The translations under genes and the position numbers were made by a program. Below, one piece after another: positions 26,079 to 35,180 of a stretch of 64,000 nt of DNA. The stretch comes from Desulfonatronum lacustre DSM 10312 (GTDB taxonomy: Bacteria; Desulfobacterota; Desulfovibrionia; Desulfovibrionales; Desulfonatronaceae), in the NCBI RefSeq assembly GCF_000519265.1, contig NZ_KI912608.1, positions 819,665-883,664 on the forward strand, written 5' to 3'. Below the pieces are notes generated by a model, which saw nothing but the letters and a program-made list of their open reading frames with translations, had not been told where the DNA came from and did no database searches. The stretch's first letter is position 1. Each line of letters starts with the position of its first letter.

Positions 26079-27821
26079 TTAAATCGGCCAGCGGGCCGCG
26101 ATGGGCATGCGCCAGCCGGAGCCGAAGGCCACGTCGGTGATTTTCAGGCCGGGCGCGGCTTGGCGGCGTTTGAACTCCGCGTTTTTGATCAGCCCGACCA
26201 CCCGGTGGACGTCCTCCGGGGCGAAGCCTTCGCGGATGATTTCTTCGCTGGATTGGTGCAACTGGACCACGCGCTCCAGGATGGCGTCCAGGATGTTGTA
26301 TTCCGGGAGGCTGTCCTGATCGGTCTGGTTCGGACGGAGCTCGGCCGTGGGCGGACGGGTCAGGATGCGCTCCGGGATCACGGGCCCGCGACGGGCGTTC
26401 AGCCAGCGGGACGTGGCGTAGACCAGGGTTTTGGGCACGTCGGCGATGACCGCCAGGCCTCCGGCCATGTCCCCGTACATGGTGCAGTAGCCCACGGCCA
26501 GTTCGGATTTGTTCCCCGTGGTCAGCAGCATGGCCCGGTACTTGTTGGACAGGGCCATCAGCAGGTTGCCCCGGATTCGGGCCTGGATGTTCTCCTCGGT
26601 CACGTCCGCCTCATACCCGGCGAAGGCCTGGGTCAGGGAGGCGTCGAAGCCCCGCATCAGATCCTCGATGGGCAGGGTGAGGTGCTTGACGCCCAGGTTG
26701 GCGGCCAGGGCCACGGCGTCGTCGATGCTGGCCCGGCTGGTGTAGGGCGAGGGCAGGAGCACGGCCAGGACGTTTTCCGGCCCCAGGGCTTCGGCGGCGA
26801 TGGCCGCGGTCAGGGCCGAGTCGATCCCGCCGGATAGGCCGAGCAGGGCCTTGCTGAAGCCGATTTTCCGCAGGTAGTCCCGGACCCCCAGGACCAGAGC
26901 ATTCCATACTTCCTCTTCCCGCGACCCGTCGCCAGCCGACGCGGCCACAATGGAGGGCGGTGAAGAGACCGCAATCGACGCGGTCGGCGTTTGGTCCGGC
27001 GCAACGGCAACAGCCAGACGGTCGGCTCTCCGATGCGAATCTTCGTCCGTCCTCATTTCGATATCCACCACGATCAGGTCTTCGGCAAAGGCCGCGGCCG
27101 CCGCGATTTGTCCGCCCTTGGCGTCAAAGGCGCAACCTCGTCCGTCGAAGATCAGGTCGTCGTTGCCGCCCACCTGATTGACGTAGACCAGGGGCAGGCG
27201 ATGCTTGGCAGCCATGTTCGCCAGCATGCGCAGCCGGAAGCCGTGTTTGTCCAGATGGAACGGGGACGCGGAAAGGTTGACCACGCAATGCACGCGCTGC
27301 TCGACCAGCCGCTGCACCGGGTCCATCCGGTAGCGCCGCGACGTCCAGAAGTCCTTGTCGTTCCAAATATCCTCGCAGATGGTCACCCCGATCCGCCGTC
27401 CGTCCAACTCGAACCAGCCTGGAGCGTCGAAGGGCTCGAAATAACGGTCCTCATCAAAGACGTCGTACGTGGGCAGAAGGGTCTTGTGGAAGATGTCCTG
27501 GATTTCTCCGCCGCGTAACAGGGCCGCGCAGTTCCAGAGCGGGCGGCCCTGGCCGGACGTGTTCGGCTCGGCCAAGCCTACCAGCACGGGCGGGGCGTCG
27601 GCTAGGTCCCGACCCAGAGTGCGCAGTACGGCCCAGCCGGCGTCGATGAATCCCTTGTTCAGCAGCAGGTCCCGGGGTGGGTAGCCCAACAGGGACAGTT
27701 CCGAGGTGACGCACAGGGCCGCGTTTTGGCGGGCCGCGGCGTGGACGGCGTCGGCGATCTTGCGGGCGTTTCCGTCCAGATCGCCGACAGTGTAGTTGTT
27801 TTGGAGCAGGGCGATACGCAT
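26079..27821 (-). CDS. nadE: Glutamine-dependent NAD+ synthetase
   Basis: 580 aa, two domains. The N-terminal nitrilase-type glutaminase (about 1-270) has the Glu in SELSLLGYPPRDLL, Lys in HKTLLPTYDVFDE and Cys in GVTICEDIWND. The C-terminal NAD synthase (about 305-580) has the PP-loop GLSGGIDSALTAAI and TGNKSELAVGYCTMYGDMAGG. It amidates deamido-NAD using glutamine-derived ammonia and ATP. A variable linker (about 255-300) is Ala/Ser rich. Transcribed away from ybeY's operon after a repeat-bearing gap. Confidence 0.97.
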   Translation of the reverse strand: MRIALLQNNYTVGDLDGNARKIADAVHAAARQNAALCVTSELSLLGYPPRDLLLNKGFIDAGWAVLRTLGRDLADAPPVLVGLAEPNTSGQGRPLWNCAALLRGGEIQDIFHKTLLPTYDVFDEDRYFEPFDAPGWFELDGRRIGVTICEDIWNDKDFWTSRRYRMDPVQRLVEQRVHCVVNLSASPFHLDKHGFRLRMLANMAAKHRLPLVYVNQVGGNDDLIFDGRGCAFDAKGGQIAAAAAFAEDLIVVDIEMRTDEDSHRRADRLAVAVAPDQTPTASIAVSSPPSIVAASAGDGSREEEVWNALVLGVRDYLRKIGFSKALLGLSGGIDSALTAAIAAEALGPENVLAVLLPSPYTSRASIDDAVALAANLGVKHLTLPIEDLMRGFDASLTQAFAGYEADVTEENIQARIRGNLLMALSNKYRAMLLTTGNKSELAVGYCTMYGDMAGGLAVIADVPKTLVYATSRWLNARRGPVIPERILTRPPTAELRPNQTDQDSLPEYNILDAILERVVQLHQSSEEIIREGFAPEDVHRVVGLIKNAEFKRRQAAPGLKITDVAFGSGWRMPIAARWPI

Positions 27822-27905
27822 TGGGTGGTGGGATCAAGGGTTCACGGTTGTCAAATATTGGCGCTGCCGGGACACTTTCATCTCCGTCGTCGGACAAAGA
27901 TTTTC

Positions 27906-27999
27906 AACCACGGGGCACACGGGGATCACGGGGAAATAAACCCTGGTTTTACAGAATATGTTCCTCGTGTCCCCCGTGATCCCCGTGATCCCCGTGGTT
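27906..27999. repeat. Inverted repeat of CACGGGG units
   Basis: AACCACGGGGCACACGGGG.. from 27906 faces ..CCCCGTGATCCCCGTGGTT ending at 27999; the arms are built of an 8-9 bp unit (ATCACGGGG). It lies between ybeY's end and nadE's start. It may act as a transcription stop, but there is no clear T tract. Confidence 0.65.
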
Positions 28000-28026
28000 A
28001 CATCTTCAGTGGCGTTGCTTCTTGCC

Positions 28027-28563
28027 CTAAAAGGTCGCTGTAGCATCAGGGGCTTCTCGCAAGTGTTCGACGACGTGTTCGGTCAGGTCGTCCATGATTT
28101 CACCGTGATCGAAGCCGGCCAGGTGGAGCAGGGCGTGGGTCAGCAGGCGGATGAAGTGGTCGCGCGGGGCCTGGCCGTAGAGGAAGGCCTCCCGGAGCAC
28201 CGCGTCCGCGCTGATGACGATGGAGCCGCGGATATTCGGATCGGGCTCGGAGGTTGGGGCCGACTCCGCCGGAAAGCTGAGCACGTTGGTCGGGCCCGCT
28301 CCGCCCAGGTGCTTTTGGTGCAGGTCTGTGATTCCCTTGTCCGAAGTGATCCGAAGTTCCAACACTGGTTGGCCGAAAGCGCCGGAAAGGCCCGCGACGT
28401 CCAGAATCCGGGTCACCATATCCCGGAGCGCCGCGCGGTTCAACGGGAGAACCGGATGGCGCAGGGTCTCGGGGTCCCGCAGCAGGCTGAGTTCAGCGGG
28501 CCGGGGCGAGGCGGGGCGAGGGCGTTTTCGCGGATTCGGACTTGGACGGCGTTGGGGCGGCAT
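28027..28563 (-). CDS. ybeY: Endoribonuclease YbeY, 16S rRNA maturation factor
   Basis: 178 aa. The zinc-binding motif HALLHLAGFDH (HxxxHxxGxxH) and the family stretch GPTNVLSFP are present. YbeY processes the 3' end of 16S rRNA and takes part in ribosome quality control. The start overlaps the 3' end of the 7TM-HD gene by 71 nt. The first about 25 residues (Pro/Arg rich) are atypical, so translation may begin later at a non-ATG codon. The order phoH, 7TM-HD, ybeY is a conserved bacterial cluster. Confidence 0.93.
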   Translation of the reverse strand: MPPQRRPSPNPRKRPRPASPRPAELSLLRDPETLRHPVLPLNRAALRDMVTRILDVAGLSGAFGQPVLELRITSDKGITDLHQKHLGGAGPTNVLSFPAESAPTSEPDPNIRGSIVISADAVLREAFLYGQAPRDHFIRLLTHALLHLAGFDHGEIMDDLTEHVVEHLREAPDATATF

Positions 28564-30802
28564 GGATTCCGGGTTTGGGATAGTCGATGCGTTGGTGAAA
28601 AATTCCGGTCAGGATGCGTTGAAAGGTTTCGCTGAGGATGTTCAGGTCCTTCAGGCTGAGGTCCGATTCGTCCAGCTGGCCTTCGTTGAACACGGTGCGT
28701 ACCAAGTTCTGGATGTGGTTGCGCACTCGGCTGGGCGTGGGGTCCACCAGGGTTCGGCTGGAAGCCTCGATGGCGTCGGCCAGAAGAATGATCCCGGCTT
28801 CCTTGGTTTGCGGCTTGGGACCCGGATACCGGAAATCGTCCTCCCGGACACATTCCGTGCCCTTTTCTTCGCATATTTTGAGCGCTTTCTGGTAAAAATA
28901 GACGATCAGCCGCGACCCGTGATGCTGCTGGATCAAATCCGTGATTTCCGCTCCCAGTTTGTGTTCCGAGGCCAGTTCAGCGCCCTTTTTGACGTGAGAG
29001 ATCAGGATCAGGGCGCTCATGGACGGGGCCAGCTTGTCATGGCGGTTCTCGCAGCCGAACTGATTCTCGATAAAGTAGTGCGGGTTCTTGATCTTGCCGA
29101 TGTCGTGGTACAGGGCCGCGACCTTGGCCAGCAAAGGATTGGCGCCCACGGCCTTGGCTCCGGCCTCGGCCATGTTGGCCACGATCAGGCAGTGGTGGTA
29201 GGTCCCTGGAGCGTTGACCATCAAGGACTGGAGCAAGGGTTGTTCCAGGCTCATCATTTCCAGGAGCTTGAACCGCGAGGTGTAGCCGAACAGATATTCC
29301 ACCACCGGGCTGAAGGCCAGGAGCAATAGGATCGACAGCATCGCTCCGGCGGCGCTGAACGCCGCGCCTGCGGCGAGCCAGGAGAGGCTTTGGAAGTCCA
29401 GAAGGTTCAGGGCGGCCCAGGTTCCCAGGAGCAGGCCGAGCAGGGGCAGCCCCGCGCGCAGGATGTCCGTCCTGGTCTGGGCGCCGCGCAGGAGCATGGC
29501 GCAGCCTACAGCGCCCACAAGGTAGAACAGGAATACGTCGAACCCGGCATGAAGCATCTGGGTGCAGAGAAAGGCCAGCAGAGCTCCGGCAAAAACACAG
29601 ATCAGCAAGGGAAAGAACAGGGCCAGCACCCCGGCGGCCCCGGCCACGGGCAGGCTGTACACGAAGATGTCCGGGGTCATGGTCAACAGTTCCCGGCTCA
29701 GGGGGAAGCGGTACAGGGCCACGAACTTGGCCATGGCCGCGAAGGTGAGCATCACCGAGGCCAGCAGCAGAGCGTCCTTGGTGGTCAGCTGTCTGCCGGG
29801 AGGGGCAGCGGCGTTGAAAATGCCCAGGCTGAAGATCAGAGAGATGATCAGCACCCCGCTGAAGCGGTCCCAGTCGTACCCGCCATCCCGGGCGGCGAAA
29901 AAGGCCTGCATTTTTTGCTGCTGTTCCGCGGTGACCCGTTCGGCCTTGCGAACGATGATCTCGCCCTTTTTGATCTGGTAGAAAACAGGTTCCACGGACT
30001 GCACCGCGCTGGTCAACCGGGCCTGGGTCGCTTCCTGATTCAGAGTCAGGTTGGGCCGCAGCAGGGGGGCCAACAGCTCTTCCACGGCGCGACGCGTGGT
30101 TACCGGCAGGTTCAGGTTGACCCGCAGGTGCAGGTCCAGGGCGCGCATCACGCCGTCCAGGTCCGGAAAGTCCGCGGCGCTGAGATGCAGTTGTTCGTTG
30201 TCCGTGGCCAGATCCCGGACGATCATTCCGGAGGCGACGTCCGAGGCGAACCTGCGGTCGGCCAGAACGCCTTTCTGATAAGTACTCTCCAGCCAGGGCA
30301 GGACTTCCAGAACCACCATATTCTGGAAGGACTGTCTGTTCCATTCGGCCCACATCCCGGCCGGAATGCGGATGTTCAGCTCCTCGGCAACCAGGTTCTG
30401 GACCTGAGGCGTGGTTTCCGGCGTGGCCGAGGCGATCACGTCCAGCAGGCTGACGATTCTGCGGGCCATCTGAGCAAAGGGCATCTGGGCCAGGTCGAAG
30501 ATCGGCGGCTGGCTTCGGGCCACCATGTCTCGGCGCGCGAGGGTGGATTCCTGGTCTTCGATGAGCAGGTCCCGGGGCGCGGTGACGTCGTGGCCGGCGA
30601 TCTCGCCCTTGACGAAAATCCTTGCTCCGGGCTCGAAGCTCAACCCGGAAAGGACGGCCACCAGCACCATGCCGCCCATGAACACCAGCAGGCCGCTGAA
30701 CCGGCTCTCCGGCGGCGTTCCTCCCGGCTTGGGAGAAAGCGCGGAGGATTTGGAGCTAGGCTTTTTGGGGGGCGTCTTGGCGTGTGAATCGGTCATAGGC
30801 AT
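28493..30802 (-). CDS. 7TM-HD (PgpH/YqfF-like) membrane phosphohydrolase
   Basis: 769 aa. A first TM near 35-55, an extracellular 7TMR-HDED region to about 310, seven TM helices about 325-520, then a cytoplasmic HD domain with HHCLIVANMAE, ALYHDIGK and QHHGSRLIVYFYQKA. Homologues in Firmicutes (PgpH) hydrolyse c-di-AMP. That activity is only an inference here, since no diadenylate cyclase is in the window. It overlaps phoH (47 nt) upstream and ybeY (71 nt) downstream, so the three are translationally linked. Confidence 0.92.
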   Translation of the reverse strand: MPMTDSHAKTPPKKPSSKSSALSPKPGGTPPESRFSGLLVFMGGMVLVAVLSGLSFEPGARIFVKGEIAGHDVTAPRDLLIEDQESTLARRDMVARSQPPIFDLAQMPFAQMARRIVSLLDVIASATPETTPQVQNLVAEELNIRIPAGMWAEWNRQSFQNMVVLEVLPWLESTYQKGVLADRRFASDVASGMIVRDLATDNEQLHLSAADFPDLDGVMRALDLHLRVNLNLPVTTRRAVEELLAPLLRPNLTLNQEATQARLTSAVQSVEPVFYQIKKGEIIVRKAERVTAEQQQKMQAFFAARDGGYDWDRFSGVLIISLIFSLGIFNAAAPPGRQLTTKDALLLASVMLTFAAMAKFVALYRFPLSRELLTMTPDIFVYSLPVAGAAGVLALFFPLLICVFAGALLAFLCTQMLHAGFDVFLFYLVGAVGCAMLLRGAQTRTDILRAGLPLLGLLLGTWAALNLLDFQSLSWLAAGAAFSAAGAMLSILLLLAFSPVVEYLFGYTSRFKLLEMMSLEQPLLQSLMVNAPGTYHHCLIVANMAEAGAKAVGANPLLAKVAALYHDIGKIKNPHYFIENQFGCENRHDKLAPSMSALILISHVKKGAELASEHKLGAEITDLIQQHHGSRLIVYFYQKALKICEEKGTECVREDDFRYPGPKPQTKEAGIILLADAIEASSRTLVDPTPSRVRNHIQNLVRTVFNEGQLDESDLSLKDLNILSETFQRILTGIFHQRIDYPKPGIHAAPTPSKSESAKTPSPRLAPAR

Positions 30803-31733
30803 GGACGATCCGGCCCACCAGCGGGTGCCTGATCACGTCTTCCTCGTGAAAATGGATGAATTCGAGCCCCGCGACCCCGGACAGCACTTTTTCGGCCTGG
30901 ACCAGTCCGGATCTGGCGTGCACGGGCAGGTCGATCTGGGTCACGTCCCCGGTGACCACGGCCTTGGAGCCGAAGCCCAGCCTGGTCAGGAACATCTTCA
31001 TCTGTTCCTGGGTCGTGTTCTGGGCTTCGTCCAGGATGATGAACGCATCGTTGAGCGTGCGCCCGCGCATGAAAGCCAGGGGAGCGATTTCAATCACCCC
31101 GGTTTCCAGCATCTCCTGAACCTTGTGAAATTCCAGCATGTCGTGCAGGGCATCGTACAATGGGCGCAGATAAGGGTTGACCTTTTCCACCAGATCGCCG
31201 GGCAGAAAGCCCAGCTTTTCTCCGGCCTCGACGGCCGGCCTGGTCAGCACCAGTCGCTTGACTTCCTTCTTGGTCAGGGCCGCCACGGCCATGGCCACGG
31301 CCAGATAGGTCTTTCCCGTGCCCGCCGGGCCGATGCCGAAAACCAGATCCTTGCCGCGGATGGCCTGCAGGTAGCGGCGCTGACTGACGGTTCGGGGGGT
31401 GATGGTGCGTTTGGGGGAGGCGGCGTAGACCACATCCTTGAACACGGTCTTGATGTCGGCCTGGGGGTCGCGGCACAGGATGCGCCAGGCATGGTCCACG
31501 TCCTGGGCCTGAATGGACGTATTGGCCCGTTGCAGGCCGTGCAGCTGCACGAGGCAGTTGGCGGCCTGGTCCACCGTCTGCTGGTCTGCGCCGCGCAACA
31601 CGGCCACGGAACCCCGGCTGTCCGCCGTGATCCCGCTCAACTCCGCGAGCTGGCGCAAATGGGCGTTGTGCGGTCCGAACAGTTTTTGAGCCTCGGAGGC
31701 GCTTTGAAATTCAAGACAGCGTTCAACGGTCAT
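30756..31733 (-). CDS. PhoH-family ATPase (YbeZ-like)
   Basis: 325 aa. Walker A GPAGTGKTYLAVAMAVAAL (about residue 128-147), Walker B AFIILDEAQNTT (about 225), and LTRLGFGSKAVVTGDVTQIDLP, a hallmark of the family. The N-terminal about 90 residues form a KH-like region. YbeZ partners with YbeY in rRNA processing, consistent with its place upstream of 7TM-HD and ybeY. The ATG at 31733 is 32 nt from the upstream moaA stop, so it may be co-transcribed with moaA. Confidence 0.94.
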   Translation of the reverse strand: MTVERCLEFQSASEAQKLFGPHNAHLRQLAELSGITADSRGSVAVLRGADQQTVDQAANCLVQLHGLQRANTSIQAQDVDHAWRILCRDPQADIKTVFKDVVYAASPKRTITPRTVSQRRYLQAIRGKDLVFGIGPAGTGKTYLAVAMAVAALTKKEVKRLVLTRPAVEAGEKLGFLPGDLVEKVNPYLRPLYDALHDMLEFHKVQEMLETGVIEIAPLAFMRGRTLNDAFIILDEAQNTTQEQMKMFLTRLGFGSKAVVTGDVTQIDLPVHARSGLVQAEKVLSGVAGLEFIHFHEEDVIRHPLVGRIVHAYDRFTRQDAPQKA

Positions 31734-31764
31734 TTTGGGTGTTTTTTTGGCTCATCTTTTTGGG

Positions 31765-32826
31765 TCATCCCCCGATGGCGGACATGATTTTACGGCACAC
31801 GGAACGCTCCCGGCCCTGGGCAGCCAGGAGTTCGTGGCCCATGGGCTTGATTTTGCCGGCCCGGATGATCACCTGGCGCAGATGCTCCCGTCCCAGTTTG
31901 GGCGAGCGGAGGATGGGGCGCAGGCGATATTCCTTGTCCGAAAAAAGACAGGTGCGCAACCGTCCGTCAGGAGTAATCCGCAGACGGTTGCATTGACCGC
32001 AGAAATGGGAGCTCAATGGGGAAATCACGCCGATGCGCCCCTTGCCTTCAGCGAGTGAAAACATCCTGGCCGGGCCTTTGCGCTTATCCCGTCCCTCCAC
32101 GGGCACGAGGCGGGCGATGGTCCCGGCCTCGCGCAGGATTTCCGCGGCCGTCCAGAGCTGGTCCGGGGTCCAGACGGTTTGCTCGCCCATGGGCATGAAC
32201 TCGATGAACCGCAGATCCAGGGGCAGCCGTTCCGCCAGCCGGACGAAGTCTGGCAACTCGTCGTCATTGACGCCTTTCAGGGCCACGACGTTGATCTTGA
32301 CCCGCAGTCCGTGCTCCAGGCACTGATCAATGGCCCCGCGGACCTGAAGAAAGAAGTCCCGTCCGGTGATGCGCTGGAATTTTTGTCGATCCAGGGTGTC
32401 CAGGGAGATGTTCAATCCCTGGATTCCGATTTCCTTGAGCGCCGGGATCTTGCCGGACAAGAGCGTGGCGTTGGTGGTCAGGCGCATGTCCAGGTGCGGA
32501 TGACGCTGGAGGATCTGTTCCAGAAAGTGCAGAAAATTTTTGCGGATGAAGGGTTCGCCGCCGGTCAGACGGACTTTGGAAATGTTCAGCTCCGAGGCCA
32601 CGGCGATCAATTCCAGGCTCTCCTCGTAACTGAGCATCTGGTCGTGGGGCAGCATTTTCAAAGCCGCGCAGGACGACCGGCAGTATAGACAGCGCAGGTT
32701 GCAGCGATCCGTGATGCTCAGTCGCAGATAATTTATGCTTCGTCCATGCTGGTCGGTCATGGTTTCGGAAAGCATGGGGCCGAGGCTTGGGAGGATGCTC
32801 GGGTCGGGGTGCTTGGGAAGCGTCAT
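31765..32826 (-). CDS. moaA: GTP 3',8-cyclase (molybdenum cofactor biosynthesis)
   Basis: 353 aa radical-SAM enzyme for the first step of molybdopterin synthesis. N-terminal cluster motif CNLRCLYC near residue 42 and KVRLTGGEP (SAM binding). The second cluster is CGQCNRLRITPDGRLRTC (CxxC...C). An in-frame ATG at 32760 (MTDQHGRSINYLRLS) would give the more usual length of about 331; neither start has a strong ribosome binding site. The usual C-terminal GG dipeptide closes the protein (SAIGG). It implies Mo/W enzymes in the organism, e.g. formate dehydrogenase. Confidence 0.95.
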   Translation of the reverse strand: MTLPKHPDPSILPSLGPMLSETMTDQHGRSINYLRLSITDRCNLRCLYCRSSCAALKMLPHDQMLSYEESLELIAVASELNISKVRLTGGEPFIRKNFLHFLEQILQRHPHLDMRLTTNATLLSGKIPALKEIGIQGLNISLDTLDRQKFQRITGRDFFLQVRGAIDQCLEHGLRVKINVVALKGVNDDELPDFVRLAERLPLDLRFIEFMPMGEQTVWTPDQLWTAAEILREAGTIARLVPVEGRDKRKGPARMFSLAEGKGRIGVISPLSSHFCGQCNRLRITPDGRLRTCLFSDKEYRLRPILRSPKLGREHLRQVIIRAGKIKPMGHELLAAQGRERSVCRKIMSAIGG

Positions 32827-32862
32827 GGTGGGTGTGGAATATAAGGCTGTTTGATTCGATGT

Positions 32863-34515
32863 CTACACCGAGACTCGTAGCTTGGCTTCCAACTCCGGAT
32901 CCAGGGCCACGTTCAGGGTGCGCAGGACCCGGTCCACCGCGGCCATGCCCGGCGTCCCCTTGACCGGACGCACGTACTTGACCTGAGCGCAGATGATCGT
33001 GGCTCGTGCGGCCCCGGAAAAGTGGCTGGCCAATCCGGCCAGGCTGGCGGCTTCCTCCATGGTTCGCTCCGGGACGTCCCGGCCCGGGGAGTCTCGCTTT
33101 AGGACCAGGTGCGCTCCAGGACCGTCCGCCGCGTGAAACCAGTAGTCGAACGGGCTGGCCGCCTTGGTCAGGAGGTGGTGATTGGCCTTCTGGTTCTTGC
33201 CGCGCAAGAGAACAAAGCCGTCGCTACTCAAAAAGCGATGCAGGGGCAAGGCCCGTTCGTCATTGGGGCGGTTTCGGGCTTTCGGGGCCGGTGGACGATG
33301 ATCCCAAGACGCGCCCGAAAATGCCCTCGAAGAAGCCTCTGAAGACGCCGTGGTTCGCGCTCCCACCGCCCCGGCACGTCCCGGCTCCGGATTTGATTGG
33401 AGCTGTTCGCGACGTTTTTGCACATGCGTCAACCCGCGCCGCCCTTTCTCGGCCAACTGGAACCAGCGTTGCATGTTCTCGAGAATGGTCAGGCGCTTGT
33501 CGAAAATCAGCTCAACGGTTTCGCCTTTTGGATCGGTCAGGGTCAGCCGCTCGACCTTGGAGCGGGGCGTGAGCTGCTGCGCCGGAAGCTGGTAGAGGTG
33601 ACAACGGATCAACTCGGCCTGGTCGGCAAGACGAACGTACTCGCGTAGCCGGTGTTCATCCGCGTCCAGGTTGCGACGTAGCCGCGCGATGCGTTTGAGT
33701 TCCCGGGGTTCGGGGGCGGCTGGTCCGTTTGAGGCTTGATCCGGGAAGAAAATCTCCTCGGCCAGGAGATTCGCGGCCTGGAAGGCCGATGAGCTTGTCT
33801 GCTCGTCGCGTCCCTGGCGCAGGGACTGGGGAAGCGGCCACGCGAGAACCCAGGGTCGGCTCGGACTCTGGGATTTGCCGCCCTGGGGAGCGCGGTAGAC
33901 AAAATAGGTTTCGGGTGCGCCGCCGGATCGGAGGGCGTCCAGCAGAGAGCGCCCTTGGTCTTCGGGCAGGGCGTGTATGGTGCGACGCAGCAGGGGGGAG
34001 ACGTGGGGATGGGTTTGCCAGATTTGGTCGTCGTCGCGGATTTGCTCCCAGGTCGGCCAGGAGACGGGTCCCGAGGCGTCGTCCGAATTCGTCGCCGCCA
34101 ATGAGTCGATATCGAGAGGCTCCGGCTCCGGTTCCGGCTCTGGCTGGTCGGACAAAAGTACGCCTTTTTGCGCGTCCAGAATGAGCCATGCTTGCGGCTC
34201 ATGACGACCTAGGCCGAATGTTAGTCGACGCCGAACCCAGTCGGCCCGACAGCGCAGAATTCGAAGGCCCTGAACGTGCTTGCGCAAACGCATCACCTGG
34301 GCCGCGGGGGTGGCCGGGTTCTCCGGCGCATGCGGGGAGAGGGTCAGGGCGACATCCGCGGGATGGTGGGCGAAGAGCAAAAAGCGGGGATGGTCTGCGG
34401 GCTGGAGCCGAAAGGACCACCACCCAGGGCGCGGGGAGTAAATCCGCTCCAGGCGTCTGCCCAGCAGCATGGGCCGGATTTCTTCGACCAGGCCGCGAAA
34501 AAGGAGCGCCTCCAT
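32863..34515 (-). CDS. NFACT-family (RqcH/FpbA-like) RNA-binding protein
   Basis: 550 aa. The N-terminal NFACT-N part begins MEALLFRGLVEEIRPMLLGRRLERIY. A central coiled region has KVERLTLTDPKGETVELIFDKRLTILENMQRWFQLAEKGRRG. The C-terminal NFACT-R domain has SSDGFVLLRGKNQKANHHLLTKAA, DYWFHAADGPGAHLVLK and VKYVRPVKGTPG. Family members bind stalled 50S-tRNA complexes and add C-terminal Ala tails. Low-complexity EPEPEPEPEP at about 125. Its ATG directly follows the dksA stop, so the two are translationally coupled. Confidence 0.93.
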   Translation of the reverse strand: MEALLFRGLVEEIRPMLLGRRLERIYSPRPGWWSFRLQPADHPRFLLFAHHPADVALTLSPHAPENPATPAAQVMRLRKHVQGLRILRCRADWVRRRLTFGLGRHEPQAWLILDAQKGVLLSDQPEPEPEPEPLDIDSLAATNSDDASGPVSWPTWEQIRDDDQIWQTHPHVSPLLRRTIHALPEDQGRSLLDALRSGGAPETYFVYRAPQGGKSQSPSRPWVLAWPLPQSLRQGRDEQTSSSAFQAANLLAEEIFFPDQASNGPAAPEPRELKRIARLRRNLDADEHRLREYVRLADQAELIRCHLYQLPAQQLTPRSKVERLTLTDPKGETVELIFDKRLTILENMQRWFQLAEKGRRGLTHVQKRREQLQSNPEPGRAGAVGARTTASSEASSRAFSGASWDHRPPAPKARNRPNDERALPLHRFLSSDGFVLLRGKNQKANHHLLTKAASPFDYWFHAADGPGAHLVLKRDSPGRDVPERTMEEAASLAGLASHFSGAARATIICAQVKYVRPVKGTPGMAAVDRVLRTLNVALDPELEAKLRVSV

Positions 34516-34878
34516 TTAATCGCCGCGCAACTGCTCCTCTTCTTCACGAGCGCTTTTGCACTTGATGCACAAGGTGGTCACCGGTCTGGCCTTGAGCCGC
34601 TGAATACTGATATCGTCGCCGCAGTCCTCGCAGAGGCCGAAGGTCCCGTTTTGAATCCGGGCCAGGGCTTCCTGGATTTTGGGAATCAGCTTCCGTTCCC
34701 GGTCTCGCAGGCGCAACATGAAGGAACGGTCGGTTTCCATGGTCGCCCTGTCGGAGGGATCGGCATAGACTTCGCGGTGGTCGGTCATGTCGTCCAGCGT
34801 GTCGGAACCGCGCTGGTTGATGTCCCGGATATTATCCTTGAGCATTTTTTCAAAAAAATCCAAATCTTTCTGTTCCAT
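34516..34878 (-). CDS. dksA: DksA/TraR-family C4 zinc-finger regulator
   Basis: 120 aa. N-terminal coiled coil, then a zinc finger CEDCGDD...TTLCIKC (C-x2-C-x17-C-x2-C). DksA proteins bind the RNA polymerase secondary channel and act with ppGpp. The ATG at 34878 is chosen since GGAGGGACC precedes it; the frame is open much further upstream without family sequence. The stop abuts the NFACT start. About 300 nt upstream (34879-35180) hold no gene, but the inverted GGGAGCAGTCCC-type blocks near 35140 may be the end of the Tim44-domain transcript. Confidence 0.9.
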   Translation of the reverse strand: MEQKDLDFFEKMLKDNIRDINQRGSDTLDDMTDHREVYADPSDRATMETDRSFMLRLRDRERKLIPKIQEALARIQNGTFGLCEDCGDDISIQRLKARPVTTLCIKCKSAREEEEQLRGD

Positions 34879-35180
34879 GGTCCCTCCGTGGCGATAAAAG
34901 CCGATTGCGGGGTGTGCTGGGCGGATACATCCTGAAGCTGTGTTGCGACTGGCAAGCACAAAAATAAAAAATACGAATGAAAGCTGCCTGTGAATCAACC
35001 GCCGCCCTCGGCGAAAAACAAGTATTATAGGAACGACGGCATGGAATGGCAATACGTCGCGACATGCGTCGTTGGCGTTCGCGCTGGGACGTTTTGAAAA
35101 ACAAAGGAGCAGCCCCGATCCCGATAATCGGTTCATGGGACTGCTCCCGGAAACGGCGAACGCGATTTCAGAAAACGCCG